The notes beneath the pieces are model-generated. The model saw nothing but the letters and a program-made list of their open reading frames with translations, did no database searches and was not told the origin of the DNA. From positions 61,513 through 125,512 of the forward strand of contig NZ_FOWX01000004.1 of assembly GCF_900115555.1 (NCBI RefSeq): DNA of 64,000 nucleotides, given 5' to 3'. Source of the stretch: Pseudomonas borbori. GTDB lineage: Bacteria; Pseudomonadota; Gammaproteobacteria; Pseudomonadales; Pseudomonadaceae. The position numbers were made by a program, and so were the translations under genes. The first letter of the stretch is position 1; every line of letters begins with the position of its first letter. Positions 27,969-36,889 of this stretch are shown piece after piece.

Positions 27969-29780
27969 TCATGACCCGCCCTGCACGGTATGGACGGGCA
28001 GCTCCAGGACAAAGACGGCGCCCTGGCCCGGCCCATCGCTATGGGCGGTCAGGGTCGCCTCCATCTCCATGGCCGCCAATGCGCAACTGTGCAAGCCGAA
28101 GCCGTGACCGTCCTGGCGCGTGGTGAAACCGTGGGCAAAGATCCGGGTGAGGTTTTCCGTCGCGATGCCTTCGCCATCGTCGCGCACGCAGATTTGCAGG
28201 TTGCCCGCCTCCAGCAGCTGCACGCTCAGGGTCAGCGCGTGTGCAGGCTTGTCCTGGGCCGACAGCGCCTGCTTGGCGTTGCTGATCAGGTTGACCAGGA
28301 TCAGCAGCAGCCGATGCTTGTCCAGCAACAGCGGCGGCACTTCGGCGAACTCCCTGATCACGGTGACCTGGTGACGCTGCAGCGCCCCGGCATTCATGCG
28401 CAGGGCATCCTCCAGCAGCTCGGTGACCCGCACCGCTTCGAGCATGCTCGAGGCACCGGCATAGGACTGCTGGGTGGCGACTATCTCCTTGATGTGGTCG
28501 ACGCTTCTGGTCAGGTGTTCGAGTTCTTCGGCGATGCCCTGCTGCTCGTCAGCGAGCGCTTCGACCAGTTGGCTCAGATAACCCGGCAGCAGCTTGCCCT
28601 TGGCATCGCGGCTGAAGAAATCGCCCAGATCTGCGGCGTGCTGGTTGATCAGCTGCACCGCCTTGGCCAGCCCTTGCGACTTGGAGTTGCGTACCCGGCG
28701 GCTGACCAGGTCGGCCGAGACATTCACGCTATTGAGCACGTTGCCGACGTTATGCAACACGTTGGTCGCGATCTCGGCCATGCCGGCCTGGCGCGCCGTG
28801 GCCACCAGTTCGCTCTGGGTCTCGCGCAGTTCGCGGGTGCGCTGCTGCACCCGCTGTTCCAGGCCGTCGTTGGCCTCCTGGAGCTTCTTGTTGACCCGGT
28901 TGATGACCGCGTAGCTGTGGATCAGCCGGCCACCCACATACAACAGGAGGCCCGCGAGAATCGCGGAGAAGAGCAGCACGTACTCGTGATAGCGCAGGTC
29001 CTCTTCGGCCGACTGCAGTTGGGCCTGGTCGATGAGCCGATGCAGCTCGTCGAGACGCACCGCCATCGGCACAGCACCGATGCGCTCGACCAGGCCGTTG
29101 ACCAGCGGCTGCTCGCGCAGGATGGTGCGGACATGCGTCATCAGGATCGCCAGCGCCGCCTGCAGGTCGGGCGGCAGCAGGGCCTTGTCCGCCGCCAGAC
29201 GGTCCAGGCCCGCCTCGACCTCGGCGGCTCTGTCCGTGGAGGTTGTCTGGGCGTATTCCAGGGTGCTCAACACGGCATCGTGCAGGTCGGCCACCACTGC
29301 CGTCTGTTCGATCCGGCCGCTGCCGCCGAGCTGGCGTAGCGGGGTGTGGATATCGTTTTCGGCGATGGGCAGGAACGCCAGGGAGTTGCGCAATACCGCG
29401 TTATGCGACTTGAAACGCTCGATCAGCTCGCTCTTGTCCTCGAGCGCCTGCAGGTAGGCCTCGCGCCCGCGCTGCCAATCGGGCGAGTCGCTCCACGCCT
29501 GCAGGCTTACCAGGGTCTCCAGTCTGTCCCACTGGGCTCTCAGCGCGGTCAAGGGTTCGACCAGCGGGTCGTAGTCCTGGTTTATGCCGATCTTGGATTT
29601 CAACACGTTGAGTTCCCATTGCGCGTCCAGCTGCCTGAGCTGCCGCAGCAAGGCCAGAGACTCGAAAGACGCCGAGGGGTCGTGCTCTTCGGTCTTGGCG
29701 AACAGAAACGTCAGGGTCGAGGCGAGCGCCACGGCTGTTACCATCATCAACAGCCAGCTCGGGCGTATGACCAGGCTCAT
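27969..29780 (-). CDS. Membrane histidine kinase with periplasmic helical sensor
   Basis: A 603-residue sensor kinase. Transmembrane helices at about 8-28 and 267-286 enclose a helical periplasmic sensor of the DAHL type (about 30-265). A coiled coil leads to the kinase core with His343 in NVLHNVGN, N-box NLISNAKQAL, G1 DDGEGI and G2 GHGFGLHSCALAAMEM. The core nearly duplicates that of the soluble kinase at 25550. Its start overlaps the stop of the diheme peroxidase gene (ATGA), so the periplasmic peroxidase and the sensor are coupled; the sensor may respond to redox or to the peroxidase. No HAMP domain is evident between helix 2 and the coiled coil. Confidence 0.88.
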   Translation of the reverse strand: MSLVIRPSWLLMMVTAVALASTLTFLFAKTEEHDPSASFESLALLRQLRQLDAQWELNVLKSKIGINQDYDPLVEPLTALRAQWDRLETLVSLQAWSDSPDWQRGREAYLQALEDKSELIERFKSHNAVLRNSLAFLPIAENDIHTPLRQLGGSGRIEQTAVVADLHDAVLSTLEYAQTTSTDRAAEVEAGLDRLAADKALLPPDLQAALAILMTHVRTILREQPLVNGLVERIGAVPMAVRLDELHRLIDQAQLQSAEEDLRYHEYVLLFSAILAGLLLYVGGRLIHSYAVINRVNKKLQEANDGLEQRVQQRTRELRETQSELVATARQAGMAEIATNVLHNVGNVLNSVNVSADLVSRRVRNSKSQGLAKAVQLINQHAADLGDFFSRDAKGKLLPGYLSQLVEALADEQQGIAEELEHLTRSVDHIKEIVATQQSYAGASSMLEAVRVTELLEDALRMNAGALQRHQVTVIREFAEVPPLLLDKHRLLLILVNLISNAKQALSAQDKPAHALTLSVQLLEAGNLQICVRDDGEGIATENLTRIFAHGFTTRQDGHGFGLHSCALAAMEMEATLTAHSDGPGQGAVFVLELPVHTVQGGS

Positions 29781-30790
29781 GGCTGCGGCCCTGCGCGTTC
29801 GCCGGTCAGGGTTTCGAGAAACTTGACGATCGATTGCATATCGGCTTCGGAGGCCACACGGCCGAGCTGATACTTGAACATGACAGCCACCGCTTCCTCG
29901 AGGGTCTTGGCCGTGGCGTCGTGAAAGTAAGGCGCGGTGAGGGCGACATTGCGCAGGCTGGGCACCTTGAACACGTGCTTGTCGGCCTCGTTGCCGGTGA
30001 CCCGGAAGCGTCCCAGGTCGGCTGCCGACGGATTACCCCGCGCCTGGAAGTAGTCGCCCATCACGCCGAACTTCTGGAACATGTTGCCACCGATATTCAC
30101 CCCCTGGTGGCAGGTGATGCAGCCGTACTGCTTGAACTTCAAATAGCCGGCCTTCTCCTCGGCGGAGAGCGCAGCCGCATCGCCGCGCAGGTACTGGTCG
30201 AAGCGCGAGTTGGGCGTGGCCAGGCTGCGCTCGAAGGTCGCGATGGCATTTGCGATGTTCGCCTGGGTGACCCCGTCCGGGTAGGCGGCGGCAAAGGCCG
30301 TGCGGTAGTGGGCGTCCGCCGCGACCTTGCCGATGACCTCAGGCCAGGTCGAACCCATCTCGACCGGGTTCTGGATCACGGCGTCGATCTGCGCCTCCAG
30401 GGAGCCTGCCCGGCCGTCCCAGAACTGCCTGAAGTTAAGCCCGGCGTTGAGCACGCTCGGCGTGTTGACCGCCGCCCGCTGGCCTGAGAAACCGAGGGAA
30501 AAGGCGCGCTGGTCGGCACCGCCGCTCGCCAGCTGGTGGCAGCTGGCGCACGACAGGCTGTCGTTGGCAGAGAGGCGCACATCCTGAAACAGCCGGCGAC
30601 CCAGTTCGGTCCGCGCCGGGTCCAGATCCTGGACCAGGGGAATGGGTTTGATGGGTTCGTCGAGCGGCGTTGCGCCGATCTGGGCCACGAGCCCGCATGG
30701 CAGGGCGATTACCCAGCTCAAACCGGCGGCGGACAGTTGCTTGCGGCCTGGCCATGCTGTCCTGAACAAAGCTGCGGTAACCCGACCCAT
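29777..30790 (-). CDS. Diheme cytochrome c peroxidase family protein (MauG/CcpA-like)
   Basis: Periplasmic 337-residue protein with an N-terminal membrane leader (about residues 19-40) and two haem c motifs, CASCH (81-85) and CITCH (224-228), the spacing of bacterial diheme peroxidases. Around them are SLGFSGQRAAVNTPSVLNA and the RNVALTAPYFHDATAKTLEEAV segment typical of CCP. It reduces H2O2 with electrons from a cytochrome or, in MauG-like members, oxidises a protein substrate. It overlaps the downstream sensor kinase by 4 bp, an unusual partner for a peroxidase. Its electron donor is not encoded here. Confidence 0.9.
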   Translation of the reverse strand: MGRVTAALFRTAWPGRKQLSAAGLSWVIALPCGLVAQIGATPLDEPIKPIPLVQDLDPARTELGRRLFQDVRLSANDSLSCASCHQLASGGADQRAFSLGFSGQRAAVNTPSVLNAGLNFRQFWDGRAGSLEAQIDAVIQNPVEMGSTWPEVIGKVAADAHYRTAFAAAYPDGVTQANIANAIATFERSLATPNSRFDQYLRGDAAALSAEEKAGYLKFKQYGCITCHQGVNIGGNMFQKFGVMGDYFQARGNPSAADLGRFRVTGNEADKHVFKVPSLRNVALTAPYFHDATAKTLEEAVAVMFKYQLGRVASEADMQSIVKFLETLTGERAGPQP

Positions 30791-30850
30791 TAGCCTGCCC
30801 TCCCTGCAATTCCCTGCGTTTCGGCCCCGAAGGGAGGCTGTCCGTTACGC

Positions 30851-33142
30851 TCACGCGCGGCCCTGCGGCGGATTGGGCGCAAGGGCCAGCTCCTCCTCGT
30901 CAGCCCGCACCAGGATGCGGCCCTGGCGCAGCAGTTCGCTGGCGCAGGTGCTGTCCACCGCTTTGCTGAAATAGAAGCCTTGCGCCTGGTTTGTCGAGCC
31001 GGCCGAGATCAGCAGGGCTCGCTGCTCATGGGTTTCCACGCCACCGGCAATGATGCCGATGCCCAGCTCGCGGGCGAAGTTGATGATGGCGCGGATGGTC
31101 GTGGCGCTATCCGGATCCTCGCTGGCCGAGTTGATGAAGGACTGGGCGATCTTCAGGTGGTTGACCCGGTAGGTCTTGAGGTAGTCGAACGAGGAGTATT
31201 CGGCGCCGAAATCGTCGATGGCGATCTTCACGCCTAGTTCTCGCAGCTGGGGCAGCACGTCGTTGCGGGTCCATTTGGTCTGGGCCAGGGTGGCCTCGGT
31301 CACGTCGAATTCCAGGTCGGCGGGGGCCAGTCCCCATTTGGCGATGGTTACGCTGACATCGCGCACCAGTTCCTGGCCGCTCTTGATCTGGGCCAGCGAG
31401 AGGTTGATCGCGATCAGCGGTGGGGCCATGCCCGCATCGCGCCACTGGCGCATTTGCCGGCAGGCCTGTTCCAGCACCCAATGGCCGAGCGCCACTATGC
31501 TGCCGGTTCTTTCCGCGATGTGGATGAACACATCGGCGGCGAGCAGGCCGCGGGCGGGGTGATTCCAGCGTACCAGCGCCTCCATGCCGAGAATTCTCCC
31601 GGATGACAGCTCGACCTGGGGTTGGTAATACAGCTCCAGCTCGTCCTGATCGATTGCTCTTTTCAGGTCATTGGCCAGGGTTACCCGCTCCAGTACCTGC
31701 TGGTCGAGCTCCTCGGAGTGAAAGTGGTACTGGTTGCGGCCCTCTTCCTTGGAGCGGTAGAGCGCCAGGTCGGCCTGGGTCAGCATGGCATCCGCTCCCG
31801 CGCTGCCCGGCGCATAGGGGCAGATGCCGATGCTGGCCGAGATGCGCACCTCGTTGCCGTTGAGCGAGTAGGGGCGCGCCAGGGTGGTCTGGATATTTTT
31901 CGCCAGCGCGCCGGCGTTCGCCGGCTCGCCCATGTGCAATTGCAGGATCGCAAACTCGTCGCCGCCCAGGCGGGCGACCACATCGCTCTCGCGGGTACAG
32001 TCCTGGATGCGCGCGGCGACTTCCTGCAGCAGCAGGTCGCCGACCGGGTGGCCGAGGGTATCGTTGACTTCCTTGAAGTGGTCGAGGTCCAGGTAGAAGA
32101 TCGCGAACGCGGGGGCGCCGCGCTCGGCCGCGGCGAAGGCCTGGCTCAGGCGCTCGATGAAGGTCGCCCGGTTGGCCAGGCCGGTGAGCCCGTCGGTGCG
32201 GGCGAGCAGGGCGATTTTCTCCTCGGCCAGCTTGCGCTCGGTGATGTCGAGAATGATGCCTTCGATCTCGATCAGCCGGCCCTCGCCGTTGCGCACCGGG
32301 ACATAGCGGTTCTCGACCCAGCGGTAAGTGCCGGCACCGGTCAGCAGGCGGAATTCGATCGAGGCGCCCTGGGCGCTCTTCTCCAATACCCGGCCCATCG
32401 CCGCGTCGAGCATCTGCAGGTCGTCCGGGTGGACCAGCTCTTGCGCCCAGTTCGGCGAGGCGACCAGGCGGGCGGCATCGTGGCCGAACTTGGTGATGTT
32501 GTGCGAGATGTACATCAGGGGAAAGGCTGGCTCGCCGCGCAGGCGGTAGAGGATGGTCGGGCTGTTGCGCACGATGATGTTGGCGTCGGACAGCTCCTTG
32601 GTTCGTTCCTCGACCGCCTGTTCCAGGGCGCTCATCTTCATGGCCGCGTCCTGCGTCATCTGCCACTTCACGGTCAGCGCGCTGGCCAACTGGCGGATCT
32701 CGATCGCGTCGAAGGGCTTCTTCAGGATCAGCAGGCGGTCGCTCAGGTCGAGGCGCTCGGCCATTTCCTCCCAGGAATAGTCGGAGTAGGCGGTGCAGAG
32801 GGCCACCTGCAGCTGGGGATCGGCTTGCCAGAGCCGCTCGACGGTCTCGACCCCATCCCAGCCGGGCGGCATGCGCATGTCGATGAACGCCATGGCATAA
32901 GGCCGACCCTGCGCCAGCGCGCGGGTGAGCATGGCCAGGGCTTCCTGGCCCTGATGAGCGGAGTCGAGTTCGAAGACGTGCTGCACGGGTGGGGCGTCGC
33001 CGAACAGGGCCGCCTCGGCGGCGGCCAGCATGGCTTGGCTGTCCTGGCCGGTGCCGAGAATCTTGCGGAAGTCCTGGTGGATCGCCGGGTTGTCGTCGAT
33101 TAGCAGAATGCGCCGGTTGCCGGCATAGGGCGGCCTGATCAT
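30851..33142 (-). CDS. Response regulator with PAS, GGDEF and EAL domains; EAL probably degenerate
   Basis: Cytosolic 763-residue c-di-GMP protein. Receiver domain about 10-150 (Asp16-17, acceptor Asp88 in FIDMRMP), PAS about 190-310, GGDEF about 320-480 with an intact RLGGDEF near 394 and an RESD inhibitory site five residues before it, and EAL about 500-745. The EAL motif itself (GMEALVRW) and DDFG are present, but the usual KID reads KIA, EITE reads DVTE, and AEGVE reads AGGVE (near 698), which removes likely catalytic residues. Expected activity is therefore c-di-GMP synthesis. First gene of the sensory cluster; the 60-bp gap to the peroxidase gene shows no terminator. Confidence 0.9.
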   Translation of the reverse strand: MIRPPYAGNRRILLIDDNPAIHQDFRKILGTGQDSQAMLAAAEAALFGDAPPVQHVFELDSAHQGQEALAMLTRALAQGRPYAMAFIDMRMPPGWDGVETVERLWQADPQLQVALCTAYSDYSWEEMAERLDLSDRLLILKKPFDAIEIRQLASALTVKWQMTQDAAMKMSALEQAVEERTKELSDANIIVRNSPTILYRLRGEPAFPLMYISHNITKFGHDAARLVASPNWAQELVHPDDLQMLDAAMGRVLEKSAQGASIEFRLLTGAGTYRWVENRYVPVRNGEGRLIEIEGIILDITERKLAEEKIALLARTDGLTGLANRATFIERLSQAFAAAERGAPAFAIFYLDLDHFKEVNDTLGHPVGDLLLQEVAARIQDCTRESDVVARLGGDEFAILQLHMGEPANAGALAKNIQTTLARPYSLNGNEVRISASIGICPYAPGSAGADAMLTQADLALYRSKEEGRNQYHFHSEELDQQVLERVTLANDLKRAIDQDELELYYQPQVELSSGRILGMEALVRWNHPARGLLAADVFIHIAERTGSIVALGHWVLEQACRQMRQWRDAGMAPPLIAINLSLAQIKSGQELVRDVSVTIAKWGLAPADLEFDVTEATLAQTKWTRNDVLPQLRELGVKIAIDDFGAEYSSFDYLKTYRVNHLKIAQSFINSASEDPDSATTIRAIINFARELGIGIIAGGVETHEQRALLISAGSTNQAQGFYFSKAVDSTCASELLRQGRILVRADEEELALAPNPPQGRA

Positions 33143-33358
33143 TGCTGGAGCCTCCGGGAGATGGACTGTGCGAAGGGCGGCGCCGGGTCGCTGCGCTCGC
33201 CTTTGCCTCTCGATGGCTCCGTCATGACCAGTGCTCCGCTGTTCAAGTCCCGGTCAGTGTAGGCGCTATGGCCGATTCTGTCGGTCAAACGGGTTTAATT
33301 CGCATTTCTGTGATTTGCACCCGCCGGGATTCCGACGACCAGCGCTGCTGCGTGGCGC

Positions 33359-34723
33359 TTACTTCACCAGCATTCTCCAGGCCTTCAGCGATGCCACAGT
33401 TTGGGCCTGGGCTTGGCGTGCGGCCAGCGACTCGGCGTCGATGGGACGCTGGGCCTGTTCGCTGAGTTTGCTCAGCTCGCCATACAGACGGTCGACTTCC
33501 GCCACCTCCAGTACGCTGCGGGCCATGCGCAGCCAGACCAGCAGGCGCTCGATGCGCGGCAGTTGCTCGGCGAGGTCTTCCGGTTGCTTCTGGTAGCGGT
33601 TCAACTGCAGCTCATGGCCTTCCTCGGCCAGCAAGGTCGGCAGCCAGTTACCCAGCGGTGCGGCGCCCTGGCGATTGCCGCGGTTGTTGCGGCTGGTCGT
33701 CCAGCCCTTGGTCAGCAGCCAGCGCGAGCTGATCAGGGAGAACTGGCCCCAGCGCGTGCCCTGCAGTTCGCTGGCGAACTGCGCGGGCGCGGCCTGGCGT
33801 GCGGCATCGTCGAGTTGGCCGGCCTGGACCCGTGGGCGCCAGTCGTGGAGCAGGGCGTCGAGGGTCTGGCGCAGTTCGCTGCTGCTGCTGCGCGGTGCCG
33901 CCTGGCCGAGGCTGCCGATCAGTGCGCGCAGGTCGACCAGTTGTTCCAGCCAGTCGACCAGCAGGCGCCAGTGGCCATTGAAGCGGTATTGCTCGGCCAG
34001 GCGCTGGCTGCTGCCGAGCAGGTGCCAGGCGATGGCGGTAAAGCCGTCGTCCAGGCTCATTTCGGCGTTCAGTTCGGGGGCCGGCAGGCTGAGGCTGTAA
34101 CTGTTGGCATCGAACAGGCGGTAGCCGCGCTCGGCCTTGCTGATGTCGCACGGCATCAGTGGCAGATCGCTGGCGAGTTCGGCGGCCAGCTCGAGCAGGG
34201 CTGCAGGTTCGCCCTGGCGCAGCTCCAGTTCCAGCTCGCAGATTTCCTCTTCGCCTTCGCCGGCGATCACCTTGCCCAGATCCAGCGCGGCCTCGATTTG
34301 CACCTTGGCCTTGCCGCGACCCCAGGCGATGTCGGCACGCTGGCGGACGAAGTCGGTGCTGAACAGCGGTTGCAGCAGGCTCTTGTCCAGGTCGGCCAGG
34401 GCCGCCGGCCAGCAGCTGTCGTCGAGCTTGCTCAGGTCCAGCTCGGCCTGATCCAGATGCCAGTCGAACTCATTGCGTTCGGACAGGCCCGCGACACTCT
34501 GGCCACGGCTTTTCAGGGTCTGGATAAAGGCATCGCCATCGCGGCGAATGCGCAAGGCGACCTTGGCCCGGGCCAGGTCGCGAGCGGGCGTGTCGAAATA
34601 CTGATTGAACAGCTCGCGCTGTTCCCAGCCGCTCTTGTTGCGCTTCTTCAGCAGTGGGTGCTCGCGCAGGGCTGCCAGGGTGTCGCGGCTGACCCGCAAT
34701 TTGATTTCGGTTTCTTTGACCAT
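33359..34723 (-). CDS. CYTH-CHAD domain inorganic triphosphatase-like protein
   Basis: A 454-residue protein with an N-terminal CYTH domain (about 3-200; signature ExExK as ETEIK, tunnel residues in LFNQYFDTPARDL and KVALRIRRDG) and a C-terminal alpha-helical CHAD domain (about 215-450) rich in Arg and His. E. coli YgiF, with the same order, hydrolyses inorganic triphosphate, and CHAD domains bind polyphosphate. The gene diverges from the phosphate-transport pair, a theme repeated in pseudomonads and consistent with a phosphate/polyphosphate role. No unusual features. Confidence 0.9.
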   Translation of the reverse strand: MVKETEIKLRVSRDTLAALREHPLLKKRNKSGWEQRELFNQYFDTPARDLARAKVALRIRRDGDAFIQTLKSRGQSVAGLSERNEFDWHLDQAELDLSKLDDSCWPAALADLDKSLLQPLFSTDFVRQRADIAWGRGKAKVQIEAALDLGKVIAGEGEEEICELELELRQGEPAALLELAAELASDLPLMPCDISKAERGYRLFDANSYSLSLPAPELNAEMSLDDGFTAIAWHLLGSSQRLAEQYRFNGHWRLLVDWLEQLVDLRALIGSLGQAAPRSSSSELRQTLDALLHDWRPRVQAGQLDDAARQAAPAQFASELQGTRWGQFSLISSRWLLTKGWTTSRNNRGNRQGAAPLGNWLPTLLAEEGHELQLNRYQKQPEDLAEQLPRIERLLVWLRMARSVLEVAEVDRLYGELSKLSEQAQRPIDAESLAARQAQAQTVASLKAWRMLVK

Positions 34724-34835
34724 GATGGTGAGCTAAGCGCCTACTGTGAAATTGTGACTGTCTGATGATGCGTGCTGGCGAGCTTTTCGAGCGATCCGTA
34801 TACTTGCCGCCTTCTTTAAAGCCGGGGTTCACCCT

Positions 34836-35513
34836 ATGCCGCTCAATCCATTCGCCAGCCTGTTCGGTCGCTCGCCCATCGGGCCGATGCAGAAGCACTT
34901 CGCCAAAGCCCATGAGTGCGCCGCACACCTGGTGCCGTTTTTCGACGCCGTGATGGCTGAAGATTGGGTCAAGGTGGAGCAGGTGCAACAGGACATGGCG
35001 CGGCTGGAGGGCGAAGCCGACAAACTGAAGAAAAGCGTACGGTTGCACCTGCCCAAGAGCCTGTTTCTGCCAGTGCCGCGTTCGGATCTGCTTGAGCTGC
35101 TGAGTGTACAGGACAAAGTTGCCAACCGCGCCAAGGACATCGCGGGCCTGATGCTGGGGCGCGAAATGGCCGTTCCACAGGCGTTGCAGCCACTGATGCG
35201 GGCCTTCGTGCAACGCACCGTGGATGCCAGCGCCCAGGCGCTGAAAGCCATGAACGAGCTGGACGAGCTGTTGGAAACCGGCTTTGGCGGGCGCGAAGCC
35301 GCCCTGGTCGAATCCATGGTCGAGGAGCTGGAGCAGATCGAGCGCGACACCGATGTGATGCAGATCGAAGTGCGTCGTGCCCTGTTCAAACTGGAAAAGG
35401 ATCTCCCTCCGGTCGACGTGATGTTCCTCTACCAGATCATCGAATGGATCGGCGATGTCGCCGACCGTGCCGAGCGAGTCGGCAATCGACTGGAACAACT
35501 GCTGGCGCGTTAA
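34836..35513 (+). CDS. DUF47 family phosphate transport accessory protein (TIGR00153)
   Basis: PhoU-like helical protein of 225 residues that starts MPLNPFASLFGRSPIGPM, the fingerprint of this DUF47 group, and is followed by charged amphipathic helices. It lies 39 bp before the Pit permease gene; such pairs are widespread, and the DUF47 protein probably regulates phosphate uptake by its partner from the cytoplasm. The start at 34836 is supported by spacing to its promoter region; the 112 bp upstream show no clear Pho box. Confidence 0.92.
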   Translation: MPLNPFASLFGRSPIGPMQKHFAKAHECAAHLVPFFDAVMAEDWVKVEQVQQDMARLEGEADKLKKSVRLHLPKSLFLPVPRSDLLELLSVQDKVANRAKDIAGLMLGREMAVPQALQPLMRAFVQRTVDASAQALKAMNELDELLETGFGGREAALVESMVEELEQIERDTDVMQIEVRRALFKLEKDLPPVDVMFLYQIIEWIGDVADRAERVGNRLEQLLAR

Positions 35514-35552
35514 GCGCCAGTGTCCTTTCTGGAATCTACGGATTAATTATTT

Positions 35553-36815
35553 ATGTCTCTGATTGCGGACTACGGCCTCGTATTGCTGCTGCTCGCCTGC
35601 CTCTTCGGCTTTTTCATGGCCTGGGGCGTGGGCGCCAACGACGTGGCCAATGCCATGGGTACCTCGGTGGGTTCCCGCGCACTGACCATCAAGCAGGCGA
35701 TCCTGATCGCCATGGTCTTCGAGTTCGCCGGCGCCTACCTGGCCGGTGGCCAGGTCACCGAAACCATCAAGAGCGGCATCGTCGACGCCTCGATGATCAC
35801 CCCGGACCTGATGGTGCTGGGCATGATGTCGGCGCTGCTGGCGGCCGGCACCTGGCTGCTGATCGCCTCGACTCGCGGCTGGCCGGTGTCCACCACCCAT
35901 TCGATCGTCGGTGCGGTGATCGGCTTCGCCGCGGTCGGCGTGTCCATGGACGCGGTCAACTGGGCCGGGGTCGGCCCGATCGTCGCCAGCTGGGTGATCT
36001 CGCCGCTGCTCTCCGGGATAGTCGCCTTCGGCCTGTTCGTCAGCGTGCAACGGCTGATCATCGATACCGACGAGCCCTTCCTCAACGCCAAGCGCTTCGT
36101 GCCGCTGTATATGTTCGCCACCGGCTTCATGGTCAGCATCATGACCCTGACCAAGGGCCTCAAGCATATCGGCCTGAACCTCTCCAGCAACGAGGGTTTC
36201 CTGCTCTCGCTGGGCGTCGGCGCACTGGTGATGCTGCTGGGTGTCGGCCTGCTCAGCCGGATCAAGATCGACGTCGAGGCGGACAAGGACTTCCACTACG
36301 CCAGCGTGGAGAAAGTCTTCGCCGTGTTGATGATCTTCACCGCCTGCTCCATGGCCTTTGCCCATGGCTCCAACGACGTGGCCAATGCGGTCGGTCCGCT
36401 GGCGGCCATCGTCGGGGTGATCCAGTCCGGCGGTGAAGCGGTCGGGGCCAAGGCGGCGCTGCCGGCCTGGGTGCTGCTGCTCGGCGCCGTGGGTATCGTC
36501 ATCGGCCTGGCCACTTATGGCTACAAGGTGATCGCCACCATCGGCAAGGAAATCACCGAGCTGACCCCGAGCCGCGGTTTCGCCGCCGAGCTGGCCACCG
36601 CCACCACCGTGGTGGGGGCCTCGGCCATCGGTCTGCCGGTGTCCACCACCCACACCCTGGTCGGTGCGGTGCTGGGCGTCGGTCTGGCCCGCGGTATCGG
36701 CGCGCTGAATCTGGGCGTGATCGGCAAGATCTTCATGTCCTGGCTGATCACCCTGCCGGTCGGTGCGGTTCTGGCCATCGTATTCTTCTATATCCTGCGC
36801 GGCATCTTCCTCTGA
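35553..36815 (+). CDS. Inorganic phosphate transporter, PiT family
   Basis: Inner-membrane low-affinity phosphate:cation symporter (420 residues, about 10-11 predicted helices). The duplicated PiT signatures are easily seen: GANDVANAMGTSVGSRALT in the N-terminal half and GSNDVANAVGPLAAI in the second half, with two PVSTTHS/T-type repeats (WPVSTTHSIVGA and LPVSTTHTLVGA). The gene follows the DUF47 gene at 39 bp. Its start ATG at 35553 has a weak ribosome site, so coupling to the upstream gene is likely. Confidence 0.95.
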   Translation: MSLIADYGLVLLLLACLFGFFMAWGVGANDVANAMGTSVGSRALTIKQAILIAMVFEFAGAYLAGGQVTETIKSGIVDASMITPDLMVLGMMSALLAAGTWLLIASTRGWPVSTTHSIVGAVIGFAAVGVSMDAVNWAGVGPIVASWVISPLLSGIVAFGLFVSVQRLIIDTDEPFLNAKRFVPLYMFATGFMVSIMTLTKGLKHIGLNLSSNEGFLLSLGVGALVMLLGVGLLSRIKIDVEADKDFHYASVEKVFAVLMIFTACSMAFAHGSNDVANAVGPLAAIVGVIQSGGEAVGAKAALPAWVLLLGAVGIVIGLATYGYKVIATIGKEITELTPSRGFAAELATATTVVGASAIGLPVSTTHTLVGAVLGVGLARGIGALNLGVIGKIFMSWLITLPVGAVLAIVFFYILRGIFL

Positions 36816-36889
36816 GTTAGTCCCGCATTACGGTTCCCTCTGCGTCGGCGTTGCCCCTATGATGGCGGCAACGTCAGCGGAGACCGCCA

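Noticed and set aside
34724..34835. Possible Pho box before the DUF47-Pit genes
   Set aside because: GTGACTGTCTGATGAT resembles only half of the CTGTCAT-type direct repeat; not enough to call a PhoB site.
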